Positions 24,770 through 35,534 of a DNA stretch of 64,000 nucleotides are shown in pieces; position 1 is the stretch's first letter; each line of letters opens with the position of its first letter. The stretch is from Aerococcus sanguinicola (GTDB taxonomy: Bacteria; Bacillota; Bacilli; Lactobacillales; Aerococcaceae), in the NCBI RefSeq assembly GCF_008726925.1, contig NZ_VYWO01000003.1:185737-249736 (forward strand), read 5' to 3'. A program made the position numbers and the translations under genes. The notes beneath the pieces were generated by a model. It searched no databases. It was not told the origin of the DNA and was given only the letters and a program-made list of their open reading frames with translations.

Positions 24770-25831
24770 ATGACTTTAAAAACATCAGACTATGATTATG
24801 ACCTGCCCGAAGAACTGATTGCCCAGACCCCGACCAAGGACCGCTTAAATTGCCGGCTCTTGACTCTGGATGCCCAGACAGGCAAGTACGCTGACCATGT
24901 CTTTGCCGACTTGCTAGATATCTTGGAAGCCGGCGATGTCCTCGTCCTCAATGATACCCGCGTCCTGCCTGCCCGGCTCTTAGGGACCAAGGAAGAAACA
25001 GGAGGCCATGCGGAGCTCTTGTTATTAAATAATATAGAAGGGGACCGCTGGGAAGTCCTGGCTAAACCAGCCCGCCGACTCAAGGAGGGAACGGTTATCC
25101 AGTTCGGCGACGGTCAACTGAAGGCCAAGGTGGTTAAGGAATTAGACCACGGCGGCCGGGAGATTGACTTTCTCTATGACGGCATCTTTATGGAGATCCT
25201 AGAAGCCCTAGGTGAGATGCCCCTGCCCCCTTATATCAAGGAACACTTAGACGATCCAGACCGCTATCAAACCGTTTATGCCAAAGAAAATGGGTCAGCA
25301 GCTGCTCCAACGGCGGGCCTGCATTTTACCGAGGACTTCCTAGACCAAGTCCAAGCCAAGGGCGTCGACCTGGCCTATCTGACCCTCCATGTGGGCTTAG
25401 GTACCTTCCGACCAGTCAGCGCTGATGACTTGACGGACCATGAGATGCACTCTGAATTCTACCGCCTGGACGAAGCCAATGCAGAGAAGATTAAGGCCGC
25501 TAAAAGCGCGGGCAAGCGGGTAGTCGCTGTCGGGACAACCTGTATCCGTACCCTGGAGACTATCGCCCAAAAATTTGACGGTCAGGTCCAAGCTGATTCC
25601 GGTTGGACATCTATTTTTATTTATCCCGGCTTTGATTTTAAAGTTGTGGACGCCATTATTACTAACTTCCACTTGCCTAAGTCAACTTTAGTTATGTTGG
25701 TGTCTGCTTTTGCGGGCCGCCAGCATGTGCTAGAGGCTTATCAGCACGCTGTAGAAGCCGCTTACCGCTTCTTTAGTTTTGGTGACGCTATGTATATCCA
25801 AGGTCCCCAATACCAGGGTGACGATTTGTAA
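24770..25831 (+). CDS. queA: S-adenosylmethionine:tRNA ribosyltransferase-isomerase
   Basis: Transfers and isomerises the ribosyl part of SAM onto preQ1-modified tRNA to make epoxyqueuosine. At 353 aa it has the family length, with the start block [48 protein letters not shown]-like [13 protein letters not shown] and the end block [18 protein letters not shown]. It lies 17 nt after ruvB. No queuosine salvage gene or preQ1 riboswitch is visible nearby. Confidence 0.96.
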   Translation: MTLKTSDYDYDLPEELIAQTPTKDRLNCRLLTLDAQTGKYADHVFADLLDILEAGDVLVLNDTRVLPARLLGTKEETGGHAELLLLNNIEGDRWEVLAKPARRLKEGTVIQFGDGQLKAKVVKELDHGGREIDFLYDGIFMEILEALGEMPLPPYIKEHLDDPDRYQTVYAKENGSAAAPTAGLHFTEDFLDQVQAKGVDLAYLTLHVGLGTFRPVSADDLTDHEMHSEFYRLDEANAEKIKAAKSAGKRVVAVGTTCIRTLETIAQKFDGQVQADSGWTSIFIYPGFDFKVVDAIITNFHLPKSTLVMLVSAFAGRQHVLEAYQHAVEAAYRFFSFGDAMYIQGPQYQGDDL

Positions 25832-25862
25832 TTGATCAACGATTAGGGAAAGGAGAGAGCTT

Positions 25863-28800
25863 ATGTTTGCCCCCCTGCATGTCAATAGTGCCTATACCTT
25901 ACTCAAGAGCCCCATGTCCCTGGCTGACTATGTCGCTTTAGGCAAAAAATTAGGCTACCAGGCATTGGGCTTGGCCGATGTCAATGTCCTTTATGGCGTC
26001 TGCGAATTTTACGACCTCTGCCAGGCAGCTGGGCTTAAGGCTTTGATTGGCTTATCCTTGCAGCTTCCTTCAGAGCTCTTGGGCCAAGGCTTTGAAGAGT
26101 ATGTGGTCTATGCGAAGAACCAGGCGGGCTACCAGGTCCTCATGCAATTATCCACCCTAGCGAAGACCGAACGCTATGCAGAGGCCTTAGAGCTTCTGCA
26201 GACGGCTAATGATGACCTGGTTGTTATCTTATCCGCTGTCTATGGCCCGCATATGGCGCGCCTCAAGCAGAATCAAGACGCTGAAGCTCTGGCCTGGTGC
26301 CAGAGCTTTAAAGCACATTTTAAGCGCGATAACCTCTATATCGGGGTAAGTGCCCAGGCCTTTGACCGCTACCACTTGCCGCGGATTAAAGATCTGAGTC
26401 AAAGCACAGCTTTGGACCTGGTCGCCTTGCCCTATCTTGCCTATCTGGAGACAGAAGATTACTTCTACCAAGAGCTTCTAGCCGCGATTGACCGCAACCA
26501 AGCCTTGGAAGATATTGCCGCAAGCCAGGAGATCCGGGGCCCACACTTTCTCAAGTCAGCAGTAGACTGGCGGGCTGAATATGAGGAAATTGGCTTGGCG
26601 GATACGGTAGATCGTTTGGCCGAACTTGTGGATGAGCTTGATGTAGAGATGGTCTACCATAAAGAACTCTTACCGCGCTTCCCTTTAGCAGAAGGGGAGG
26701 ATGCCCAGTCCTATCTCGGTCGGCAGGCGGCCCGGGGGTTGGCTGAACGGCTGGGTGACCAGCCAGATTTCGAGGCCTACCAAGACCGCTTAGCCTATGA
26801 ACTCCAAGTCATTCACCGCATGGGCTTCGATGATTATTTCTTAATTGTCTGGGATATTATGCGCTTTGCCCGGGCTTCTAAGATCACGGTTGGACCTGGC
26901 CGGGGCTCAGCCGCTGGATCCTTAGTGGCCTATGCGCTCTTCATTACCCATGTCGATCCGATAGCTAATGACCTGCTCTTTGAACGCTTCCTGAATCCCG
27001 AGCGCCACAGCATGCCTGATATCGACCTCGACTTCCCTGATAACCGCCGCCAGGAGGTCCTCCACTATGTTTATGAAAAATACGGTGCAGACCATGTGGC
27101 ACAGATTGCTACCTTTGGAACCTTTGCGGCGCGTAAGGCCCTGCGTGATGTCGGCTCTGCTCTAGGCAAGAACCAGGCAGAAATTAGCACTTGGGCCAAT
27201 CAAATCCAGGGGCAAGTCAGCCTGTCAGAAGCCTACCAAGGCTCGAAGGACTTCCAGCATTTGCTTAGAGAAACAGAAGACGGCAAGCTCTGGCTCCAGG
27301 CAGCGCTCAAGCTTGAAGGCCTACCCCGCCATGTCTCGACCCATGCGGCGGGGGTCTTGATCAGTGACCGACCTCTTGTAGCAGACATCCCCCTCCAGCA
27401 GAATGCTAACAATGAGATCCTGCTCTCCCAATTCACGATGGGGGAGGTGGAACGGATTGGACTCTTGAAGATTGACTTCTTAGGATTGATCAACCTGAGT
27501 ATCCTCCATGATGTGAAAGCCGCAGCCGAGAAGTTGGGCTTCAAGAATTTGGACCAAGCCTTAGCCCAAAAGGATGATCCCGCTGTCTACCGGCTCTTCC
27601 AAGAGGCCGACACGCTGGGGGTCTTCCAATTTGAATCGGATGGGATCCGTAATGTCTTGCGCCAGGTGAGTCCTGAATCGATGGAAGACCTAGCGGCCGT
27701 CAATGCTCTCTTTCGGCCGGGCCCCATGAAGCAGATTAACCACTTTGCCCGTCGCAAGCATGGCCAGGAAGCCATCAGCTACCCCCATGAGGACCTCGCC
27801 CCTATCTTGGAGGGGACTTATGGGGTCATGGTCTACCAAGAACAGGTTATGCAGGTGGCCCAGAAGATTGCGGGCTTTAGCCTGGGACAGGCTGATATCT
27901 TGCGCCGGGCCATGGGTAAGAAGCAGCAGGAAGTCCTGGATGGCCTCCATGATCAATTTATTGCTGGCGCCCGGGACCAGGGCTATGCGCCAGCTTTGGC
28001 TGAAGAAGTCTATCACTATATCGATGCCTTCGCCAATTACGGCTTCAATCGCTCGCATGCCTTCGCTTATTCCTACCTGGCCTATGACCTGGCCTGGTTT
28101 AAGGTCCACTGCCCGGCTGCCTTTTACTACGGCAACCTCCGCCATTCTAGTATCCATGATAGCAAGGGCAAGCAGCTCTTAGCAGAAGCCCGGGCGGCAG
28201 GGATTAAGATTCTTTTGCCGAGTGTCAACCGGTCCTTTATGCCCTTGGACCTTGTCGACCAAACTAGCCTGCGACTGGGTCTATCCAATATCAAGAGCCT
28301 CAGCCGGCCAGTGAGTCGTGGCATTATCTCGGAGCGCCAATACGGCGGGGCTTACAAGGATTTGATGGACTTTGTCAGCCGCTTGGACCAAGCGGGGGCC
28401 CGGGAGAAAGTCTTAACTGCTTTAGCCTTATCGGGCGCCCTCGATGACTTTGGCTATAACCGGCGGACCTTAGTCGAAGATGCCCTGCCTAAATTACTGG
28501 ACCACCGCAAGCTCTTCGGCCAACAGGACCAGCAGAGTCACTTGGACCTGGGCATGGCGAATGACTACCAGGCTCTCTTTGCCCCAGTGATTGAGGAACA
28601 GGAAGAGTATAGTGATTCTGAACTTATTCAACAGGAGATTGACTACCTGGGCCTCTGCCTGAGTGTCGATCCCTATGCGGCCTGGAAAGATTTCTACCGG
28701 ACGGGCCAAGTTCAGGCGATCAGCGAGCTGAAGCCCAAGCAGACGGTCCAGGTCATCGGTGAAGTGGTCCATGTTAAACGGATTCAAACCAAGAAGGGCC

Positions 28801-29258
28801 AGCCCATGGCCTTTCTTGAGCTCCAGGATGCTAGCGGAACAGTTAATCTCACCGCTTTTCCCCAGACTTATATTCGTTATGCGGCCTTCTTGCGGGACAA
28901 GCAGCAGCTGGCTGTTCGCGGTAAGACAGAAGAGCGCCGGGACCAATTGCAAGTCTTAGTGGACCAGGTCCACCCCCTAGACCAGGCTTACTATCAACAG
29001 TTAAAGGATCAGGCCATCAAGCAAGGAAGGGCCGGGGCCTACCACATCGAAGTGGCTAACCAAGCGGCAGCCTCAGAGAAGAAGGCGGCGCTACTGGCTT
29101 TGGTCAAGGACCAGCCGGGGATCAGCCCCTTGCACTTTATCTTCAAAGAAGAGGGGACGCATTATTGGTTAGGTCCGCAATTTGCCCTGGCCCACAGCCC
29201 CCAGGTCCTCAGCTCCCTAGAAGAGATTTATGGGGGAAAACATGTCATTCTAAGCTAA
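25863..29258 (+). CDS. dnaE: DNA polymerase III alpha subunit DnaE
   Basis: Replicative polymerase of the DnaE3 kind used with PolC in low-GC Gram-positives, mainly in lagging-strand primer extension. The 1131 aa have an N-terminal PHP domain (APLHVNSAYTLLKSPMSLADYV), a catalytic palm with GPGRGSAAGSLVAYAL and PDIDLDFPDNRR, fingers (FQFESDGIRNVLR; ALFRPGPM), YGFNRSHAFAYSYLAYDLAWFK, and a C-terminal OB domain (VQVIGEVVHVKRIQTKKGQPMAFLELQD). A strong GGAAAGGAG precedes ATG 25863. pfkA follows after 95 nt. Confidence 0.96.
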   Translation: MFAPLHVNSAYTLLKSPMSLADYVALGKKLGYQALGLADVNVLYGVCEFYDLCQAAGLKALIGLSLQLPSELLGQGFEEYVVYAKNQAGYQVLMQLSTLAKTERYAEALELLQTANDDLVVILSAVYGPHMARLKQNQDAEALAWCQSFKAHFKRDNLYIGVSAQAFDRYHLPRIKDLSQSTALDLVALPYLAYLETEDYFYQELLAAIDRNQALEDIAASQEIRGPHFLKSAVDWRAEYEEIGLADTVDRLAELVDELDVEMVYHKELLPRFPLAEGEDAQSYLGRQAARGLAERLGDQPDFEAYQDRLAYELQVIHRMGFDDYFLIVWDIMRFARASKITVGPGRGSAAGSLVAYALFITHVDPIANDLLFERFLNPERHSMPDIDLDFPDNRRQEVLHYVYEKYGADHVAQIATFGTFAARKALRDVGSALGKNQAEISTWANQIQGQVSLSEAYQGSKDFQHLLRETEDGKLWLQAALKLEGLPRHVSTHAAGVLISDRPLVADIPLQQNANNEILLSQFTMGEVERIGLLKIDFLGLINLSILHDVKAAAEKLGFKNLDQALAQKDDPAVYRLFQEADTLGVFQFESDGIRNVLRQVSPESMEDLAAVNALFRPGPMKQINHFARRKHGQEAISYPHEDLAPILEGTYGVMVYQEQVMQVAQKIAGFSLGQADILRRAMGKKQQEVLDGLHDQFIAGARDQGYAPALAEEVYHYIDAFANYGFNRSHAFAYSYLAYDLAWFKVHCPAAFYYGNLRHSSIHDSKGKQLLAEARAAGIKILLPSVNRSFMPLDLVDQTSLRLGLSNIKSLSRPVSRGIISERQYGGAYKDLMDFVSRLDQAGAREKVLTALALSGALDDFGYNRRTLVEDALPKLLDHRKLFGQQDQQSHLDLGMANDYQALFAPVIEEQEEYSDSELIQQEIDYLGLCLSVDPYAAWKDFYRTGQVQAISELKPKQTVQVIGEVVHVKRIQTKKGQPMAFLELQDASGTVNLTAFPQTYIRYAAFLRDKQQLAVRGKTEERRDQLQVLVDQVHPLDQAYYQQLKDQAIKQGRAGAYHIEVANQAAASEKKAALLALVKDQPGISPLHFIFKEEGTHYWLGPQFALAHSPQVLSSLEEIYGGKHVILS

Positions 29259-29305
29259 GAGCTTCTTGAAAAAATAATAAATGGGGCGACATTCTTTGAA
29301 AAAAA

Positions 29306-29314
29306 TGTTAAGAT
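29306..29314 (+). promoter_or_regulatory. Extended -10 promoter of pfkA
   Basis: TG-T-TAAGAT 40 nt before the GTG start; the -35 is not evident. Confidence 0.5.
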
Positions 29315-29326
29315 AAAAATGTATGA

Positions 29327-30331
<1,005 letters not shown>

Positions 30332-30372
30332 GTCTAATCGTTCAAAGGATTAAAGCAAAAAGGAGAACAAAA

Positions 30373-32148
30373 ATGCAAAAGAACACAAAAATTGTTTGTA
30401 CTATCGGCCCAGCTTCTGAGTCAGTTGAAACTTTGGTTCAATTAATGGAAGCGGGCATGAATGTCGCTCGTTTGAACTTCTCACACGGTTCTCATGAAGA
30501 ACATGAAGCCCGGATTAAGAACATCCGTGAAGCTGCCAAACAAAGTGGTAAACGTGTGGCCCTCTTACTGGACACCAAGGGCCCTGAAATCCGTACCCAC
30601 AACATGGTAAACCACGAACCTGTTTTACTGGAAAAGGGAACTACGGTTTCTATCTTCTCAACAGAAGTGGAAGGGGACGCGACTAAGTTCTCAATTACTT
30701 ACCCTCAATTGATCGATGATGTTCATGTGGGCTCCCATATCTTGGTTGATGATGGCCTTGTTGACCTACTTGTCACTGACATTAACAAAGCTGATGGTGA
30801 AATCGTGACTGTTGTTGAAAATAGCGGCATCATCAAAGATAAAAAAGGTGTCAATGTGCCAGGCGTTTCCATCAACCTACCTGGGATTACAGATAAAGAT
30901 GAAGCTGATATTCGCTTCGGTCTGGAACAAGGCATTGACTTTATTGCGGCTTCCTTTGTCCGTAAACCAGAAGACATTCTAGAAATCCGCGAAATTTTAG
31001 AAGAAACAGGCAACGAAGATGTTCAAATTCTGCCTAAGATTGAAAACCAAGAAGGCGTGGACAACATCAAAGAAATCATGAACGTTTCAGACGGCTTAAT
31101 GATTGCCCGCGGGGACTTAGGGGTTGAAATTCCTGTTGAAACTGTTCCAATCGCCCAAAAAGATATGATTGAGCTCTGCAATAGCTTAGGTAAGCCTGTC
31201 ATTACAGCAACACAAATGCTTGACTCTATGCAACGGAACCCACGTCCAACCCGGGCTGAAGCTTCCGACGTTGCCAATGCAATCTATGACGGGACCGACG
31301 CCATTATGTTATCTGGTGAAACAGCAGCTGGGGACTATCCAGTAGAAGCCGTTCAAACCATGAACCGGATTGCCTTAGCAACAGAAGCACAAATCGCAGC
31401 CCACACAGATGGTGTCCTACCTAACCATGTGGAACGCGGCGACCATGCCCAATTAGATGTTGCTGAAGCAATCAGCCAATCCGTGGCTTATACCGCAAGC
31501 AACTTGGGTATCCGTACCATTGTGGCTGCTACAGACTCCGGTTTCACCGCTAAGATGATCTCTAAATACCGTCCAAATGCGACAATCTTAGCTTTAACCT
31601 TCTCAGAAAGTCGTGCGAACAAGCTCATGCTTTCGAGCGGGGTAGAACCTATTGTAGCTGAACGTCCAGCAACAACCGATGATATGATGATCTTAGCTGC
31701 TAACCTAGCCAAAGAAAACGGCTATGCCCAAGACGGCGATAAGATCTTAGTAACCGCTGGTGTTCCTGTCGGTGAACGCGGCACGACCAACTTAATGAAG
31801 ATTCAAATCGTTGGCCGTCAAATTGTTCGTGGCCAAGGTATCGGCGAGAACTCAGCTGTCGGCCATGTGGTCCTAGCTAAAGATGCAGCTGAGGCTAAGG
31901 AAAAAGTGACAGCTAACTCAGTTCTAGTAGTGAAGACAACGGACGAATCTTACAATGATGTTATTAGCCAGGCTAAGGCTGTTATCGTTGAAGAAGGCGG
32001 CGTGACTAGCCATGCTGCTGTCCTCGGGATCAATACCAATACCCCAGTGATTGTTGGTGCTGAAGGCGCTTGTCAAGAAGTGACAGAAGGCCAATTAGTC
32101 ACAGTTGATGCCCGTCGCGGTGTGGTTTATGAAGGCGGCGACGCTTAA
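30373..32148 (+). CDS. pyk: Pyruvate kinase with C-terminal PEP-utilising domain
   Basis: Makes pyruvate and ATP from phosphoenolpyruvate. The 591 aa are longer than the ~475-aa core because of a C-terminal swivelling domain (about 478-591, [46 protein letters not shown]) typical of Bacillus and lactic bacteria. The core has [42 protein letters not shown] and the MLDSM segment. A strong AAAGGAG precedes ATG 30373. Codons favour A/T-ending high-expression forms, clearly unlike the neighbouring dnaE. A terminator follows. Confidence 0.97.
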   Translation: MQKNTKIVCTIGPASESVETLVQLMEAGMNVARLNFSHGSHEEHEARIKNIREAAKQSGKRVALLLDTKGPEIRTHNMVNHEPVLLEKGTTVSIFSTEVEGDATKFSITYPQLIDDVHVGSHILVDDGLVDLLVTDINKADGEIVTVVENSGIIKDKKGVNVPGVSINLPGITDKDEADIRFGLEQGIDFIAASFVRKPEDILEIREILEETGNEDVQILPKIENQEGVDNIKEIMNVSDGLMIARGDLGVEIPVETVPIAQKDMIELCNSLGKPVITATQMLDSMQRNPRPTRAEASDVANAIYDGTDAIMLSGETAAGDYPVEAVQTMNRIALATEAQIAAHTDGVLPNHVERGDHAQLDVAEAISQSVAYTASNLGIRTIVAATDSGFTAKMISKYRPNATILALTFSESRANKLMLSSGVEPIVAERPATTDDMMILAANLAKENGYAQDGDKILVTAGVPVGERGTTNLMKIQIVGRQIVRGQGIGENSAVGHVVLAKDAAEAKEKVTANSVLVVKTTDESYNDVISQAKAVIVEEGGVTSHAAVLGINTNTPVIVGAEGACQEVTEGQLVTVDARRGVVYEGGDA

Positions 32149-32167
32149 ATTCAGTCAGTTGATTGAG

Positions 32168-32213
32168 AGAATTTTGCTTGTTGGGTCATCCAATGAGCAA
32201 AATTCTTTTTTTT
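32168..32213 (+). terminator. Rho-independent terminator after pyk
   Basis: An 11-bp perfect stem (AGAATTTTGCT 32168-32178, AGCAAAATTCT 32196-32206) with an inner TTGG/CCAA, followed by T7. Confidence 0.9.
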
Positions 32214-32247
32214 ATGGGATCTGGTCGCCCGTCCAAGCTTTAAAATA

Positions 32248-32256
32248 TGCTAGAAT
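32248..32256 (+). promoter_or_regulatory. Extended -10 promoter of cvfB
   Basis: TG-C-TAGAAT 50 nt upstream of the cvfB start; no clear -35. Confidence 0.55.
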
Positions 32257-32305
32257 AGAAAGCGTATGAGATCGAACACGATTCGACCACAGAAAGAGGT
32301 AGACC

Positions 32306-33187
32306 ATGAATAGATATTTAGGAAGCCTGCTGACAGGCATTGTGACCGATGAAAATGACAAATACTTTTTTGTGCAAAAAGATGGCTTAGCTTACCGCTT
32401 AGACAAGGACCAGGCCGGTAGTCTCCAAATAGGGGACACGGTCCGCGGTTTTGTCTATGAAAATAGCCGGAAACACTTGTGTATGACCTTGGACCTGCCA
32501 GCAATCCGCCAAGGACGCTATGCTTGGGCTGAAGTGATTTCGATTAAGCCTGATCTGGGGGTCTTTTTGGATATTGGCTTGCCCGATAAGGACATCGTCT
32601 TGTCCCTGGATGACCTGCCCCAAGAGAAACAGCTCTGGCCCAAAAAAGGGGCCAAGCTCTTTGTCCGTTTGGAAGTGGATAAGAAGGACCGGCTCTGGGC
32701 TAAGCTGGCAGATGACCAGGTCTTCCAGCAGATTTCTAAGCGCCTATCCCCCCATACCTCCACTTGGAACAATAAGACGGTCAAGGCTCGGGTCTACCGC
32801 TGTAAATTTGTGGGGACCTATCTCTTGACGGAAGACTACTACCAGGCCTACATCCATGAAAGTGAACGTTATGAAGAGCCTAGTCTAGGTGAAGAAGTTA
32901 GTGCTCGCGTTATTGGGGTAGGCCAGCACGGAAATTTGAATCTCTCCCTCAAGCCCCAAGCTTATCAAGTGATTGGCGAGGATGCTCAGATGATCCAGGC
33001 CATTCTAGAGCGCCAGCCGGACCACTTCCTCCCTTATAATGATAAGAGTCGACCGGAAGATATCCGCCAATTCTTCAACCTATCCAAGGCCCAGTTCAAA
33101 CGGGCGCTCGGCCATCTTATGAAAGCCGGCCGCTTGCGCCAGGATCCAACAGGGATTTACCTGGTGAACAAAGGGGATGAGGACTAG
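32306..33187 (+). CDS. cvfB: CvfB/YitL-type S1 RNA-binding protein
   Basis: RNA-binding regulator; in Staphylococcus CvfB affects virulence gene expression, and its targets here are unknown. The 293 aa hold three S1-like beta domains (about 1-65, 68-135 and 145-215) and a C-terminal winged helix (about 225-290, NDKSRPEDIRQFFNLSKAQFKRALGHLMKAGRLRQDPTGIYL in pieces). A good AGAGG site precedes ATG 32306. The stop overlaps the GTG start of the Fur gene by one base, so cvfB, fur and xerD form one coupled transcript. Confidence 0.88.
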   Translation: MNRYLGSLLTGIVTDENDKYFFVQKDGLAYRLDKDQAGSLQIGDTVRGFVYENSRKHLCMTLDLPAIRQGRYAWAEVISIKPDLGVFLDIGLPDKDIVLSLDDLPQEKQLWPKKGAKLFVRLEVDKKDRLWAKLADDQVFQQISKRLSPHTSTWNNKTVKARVYRCKFVGTYLLTEDYYQAYIHESERYEEPSLGEEVSARVIGVGQHGNLNLSLKPQAYQVIGEDAQMIQAILERQPDHFLPYNDKSRPEDIRQFFNLSKAQFKRALGHLMKAGRLRQDPTGIYLVNKGDED

Positions 33188-33648
33188 TGGCGACCGATCA
33201 ATTTCAAGAACTGAAGGCTTCAGTTCAAGCTTCAGGCTTTAAGCTGACGCCCCAACGTCAGTCTACCCTGCAGGTCTTGATTGAACAGAGTGACCAGTTG
33301 CTCAGTGCCGAGCAAATCTACATGTACACCCGAGAAAAGAATGAATCCATTGGCCTAGCCACTGTTTACCGGACTTTAGAGATTTTGACCTCCATCCAGG
33401 TAGTCAGTAAGGTCATGGGGTCTGAAGGTTTGGCCTACTATAGTTTGATTAACCGCCAATCCCAGCATGCCCCCCACCACTTAGTCTGTATCCACTGTGG
33501 CCGCATAATTGAAATCAATGAAGACTTGCTAGATGCCGTGGAAAAAGAAGTTGAAAAGAACTTCCACTTCAAGGTAACCAACCACCACTTAGTCATCCAC
33601 GGCCTCTGCCAAGACTGCCAAGAAGGGGACCTGCTCGATGACCAATAA
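33187..33648 (+). CDS. Fur-family transcriptional regulator
   Basis: Metal- or peroxide-responsive repressor of 153 aa. The N-terminal winged helix includes KLTPQRQSTLQVL and SIGLATVYRTLEILTSIQVVSKV. The metal-binding dimer domain has HHLVCIHCGRIIEINED and the paired CxxC motifs CIHC and CQDC for structural zinc. Fur, Zur and PerR cannot be told apart with certainty. The peroxide-sensing His/Asp set of PerR is not clearly present, and Fur is my preferred reading. It starts with GTG, overlapping the cvfB stop, and overlaps xerD by 11 nt. Confidence 0.88.
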   Translation: MATDQFQELKASVQASGFKLTPQRQSTLQVLIEQSDQLLSAEQIYMYTREKNESIGLATVYRTLEILTSIQVVSKVMGSEGLAYYSLINRQSQHAPHHLVCIHCGRIIEINEDLLDAVEKEVEKNFHFKVTNHHLVIHGLCQDCQEGDLLDDQ

Positions 33649-34531
33649 GGAAATTTTAGAAGATTTTCTCTTGACCCTCAAAGTCGAGGAAGGCCTAGCG
33701 GACAATACCATCAAGAGCTATGCCAATGATGTCAAGCACCTGGACACCTGGATGCAGGGTCAAAATATCAAGACATACTCCCAACTGCAAGCTGCTGACA
33801 TCCGACGCTATCTCAAAAGCAAGAGCGACCAGGGGCAAAAAGCAACGACGATCAGCCATTTGATTTCGACCTTGCGCCGGTTTTTTAGCCACCTGCTCTT
33901 AAGCGGACAGGTTGACCAGAATCCCATGGAGAAGATTGCCCTACCTAAGAAAAGACAGTCCCTACCGACTGTCTTGACCATGGATGAAGTCGACCGCTTG
34001 CTCCAAGCACCTGATATCGGGACGGCCCTGGGTCTCAGGGACCGGGCCATGTTGGAACTCCTCTATGCCTCGGGGCTCCGGGTGAGCGAACTGATCCATC
34101 TCAAAGTGACCGATATCCATTCGGAATTAGGTTTCTTGCAGAGCCTGGGCAAGGGGGATAAGGAACGGATTGTACCCCTAGGGGAGGTCGCTGCTGATTG
34201 GATCGGCCGCTACCAGGACTATGCCCGGCCCCAATTACTCAAGGCTAAGGAATCAGACCTGCTCTTCTTGAACCACCATGGGGGAGGGATTAGTCGGCAA
34301 GGGGTTTGGAAGCGGATCAAGGCCTATGTCCAAGAAGTCGGCATCCAAAAAAATGTCAGCCCCCATACCCTACGCCACTCTTTTGCCACCCATATCCTGG
34401 AGAATGGGGCAGATTTACGGGTGGTCCAAGAACTCTTGGGGCACAGTGATATTTCCACCACCCAAATCTATACCCATATCCATGCCCCCCACCTTAAAGA
34501 AATTTATGCTAAGGCCTTTCCGCGGTCTTAG
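33638..34531 (+). CDS. xerD: Tyrosine recombinase XerD
   Basis: Resolves chromosome dimers at dif with XerC-like partners or XerS. The 297 aa have an N-terminal SAM-like core-binding domain (about 1-85) and a catalytic domain. The catalytic arginine is in ASGLRVSELIHLK, the lysine in LGKGDKERIVPL, HTLRHSFATHILENGADLRVVQELLGHSDISTTQIYTH supplies HxxR and His/Trp positions, and the nucleophile is Y in TQIYTH. It overlaps the Fur gene. xerD-ribT-scpA is the usual order, but here about 3 kb of other genes intervene. Confidence 0.93.
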   Translation: MTNKEILEDFLLTLKVEEGLADNTIKSYANDVKHLDTWMQGQNIKTYSQLQAADIRRYLKSKSDQGQKATTISHLISTLRRFFSHLLLSGQVDQNPMEKIALPKKRQSLPTVLTMDEVDRLLQAPDIGTALGLRDRAMLELLYASGLRVSELIHLKVTDIHSELGFLQSLGKGDKERIVPLGEVAADWIGRYQDYARPQLLKAKESDLLFLNHHGGGISRQGVWKRIKAYVQEVGIQKNVSPHTLRHSFATHILENGADLRVVQELLGHSDISTTQIYTHIHAPHLKEIYAKAFPRS

Positions 34532-34554
34532 GCTTAAAAAATTAAGCAAAAGAA

Positions 34555-34595
34555 AAGCCTTAAGCTAAGCGTCATAGCTGCTTAGCTTAAGGCTT
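34555..34595. terminator. Bidirectional terminator between xerD and the lipoprotein gene
   Basis: A 16-bp near-perfect stem (to 34570, from 34580), with AAAA before and TCTTTT after; the loop is 9 nt. Confidence 0.88.
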
Positions 34596-34612
34596 CTTTT
34601 CTATATTTAGAT

Positions 34613-35389
34613 TTAAGGATTGATTTCTAAATTATCTAAGTTAAGGTCTGGTGCGACACTGGCAAAGTCTTTGTCAGTAGAATACTTGAGTTCCTTGGTC
34701 TCGCCATTCTTCAGGACGTCAATTTTTTCGCTTTGCTTATCGACTTCCTTGCCCTCTTTGTCGAGGAACTTGATGGTGATGGTAAAGTTCGCTAAGTCAG
34801 CACCTGTTGAATTGGATAATTGGCCGCTAATATTGGTTTGGCCGTTGGCATCCTTGCTACCTTGGAAGCTCAATTGGTTGAGGTCTTCTTGGAATTTCTT
34901 CAGGATTTCCGTCCGTTCTTCGGCCTTGGCCTTATCTTTTTTGATCTGTTCTCGGTCTAAGGCTAAGTCATCTTCCGAGCCCTCGGGGAGGACATAGCGC
35001 TTGTCTTTAGAGAGTTCTTTGAGATAAGCGACCCGTTTGTCATAGTGGTTCAGATAGTTTTCGAGGTCGTCGTAGCCCAATTGGTCGGTATCTAGGGCTT
35101 CTAAACAAGCCTTGACTTCTTTGAGGTAGTTTTGAACCGTTTCACCGAGCTTGGGATCTTCGAAATCAGCATTTTCATACTGTTTTAAACCGTTTAACTC
35201 CGTTTCAAAGATAGCCTTGAAAGACTTGGTGATGTCATTTTCATTTTCAACCTTCTTCATGGTTTCCGTCCGGTCCTGCCAGGTTGAAGCCAGGTCGGCG
35301 AAGAAGGCATCGTCCGTTTTTTGGACTTGGGAACACCCAGCTAGGAAAATAAAAAAGGCTAGGCCGATGATGGATAAGAATTTACGCAT
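34613..35389 (-). CDS. Predicted lipoprotein with C-terminal FxLYD-like domain
   Basis: 258 aa with a lipoprotein signal (FFIFLAGC, lipidated C19). A Lys/Glu-rich helical region follows (about 25-170: TETMKKVENENDITKSFKAIFETELNGLKQYEN; KKDKAKAEERTEILKKFQ). The C-terminal beta domain (about 178-255) reads SGQLSNSTGADLANFTITIKFLDKEGKEV and has the shape of FxLYD proteins. It is expected on the outer face of the membrane. The function is unknown. It is divergent from the Sir2 gene and convergent with xerD, and lies in a stretch that interrupts the usual xerD-ribT synteny. Confidence 0.72.
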   Translation of the reverse strand: MRKFLSIIGLAFFIFLAGCSQVQKTDDAFFADLASTWQDRTETMKKVENENDITKSFKAIFETELNGLKQYENADFEDPKLGETVQNYLKEVKACLEALDTDQLGYDDLENYLNHYDKRVAYLKELSKDKRYVLPEGSEDDLALDREQIKKDKAKAEERTEILKKFQEDLNQLSFQGSKDANGQTNISGQLSNSTGADLANFTITIKFLDKEGKEVDKQSEKIDVLKNGETKELKYSTDKDFASVAPDLNLDNLEINP

Positions 35390-35483
35390 TAGGAATAACC
35401 TCCACTTCTTTATGTCTTATATTAACAGAAAATACTTTAAAGCGTTAATATTTTACGTTAAATTTCTGCTTTTCCCCAAGCTC

Positions 35484-35492
35484 TGTTAGAAT
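35484..35492 (+). promoter_or_regulatory. Extended -10 promoter of the sirtuin gene
   Basis: TG-T-TAGAAT 43 nt upstream of the start codon; no clear -35. Confidence 0.55.
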
Positions 35493-35534
35493 AGAAGGAG
35501 ACGAAAGCTCGCTTCACTGAGAAAGGGTGCCATT

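Noticed and set aside
35434..35450. CcpA cre-like site before the sirtuin/lipoprotein genes
   Set aside because: TTAAAGCGTTAATA resembles a cre core but lacks the TG...CA ends of the consensus, so I do not call it.
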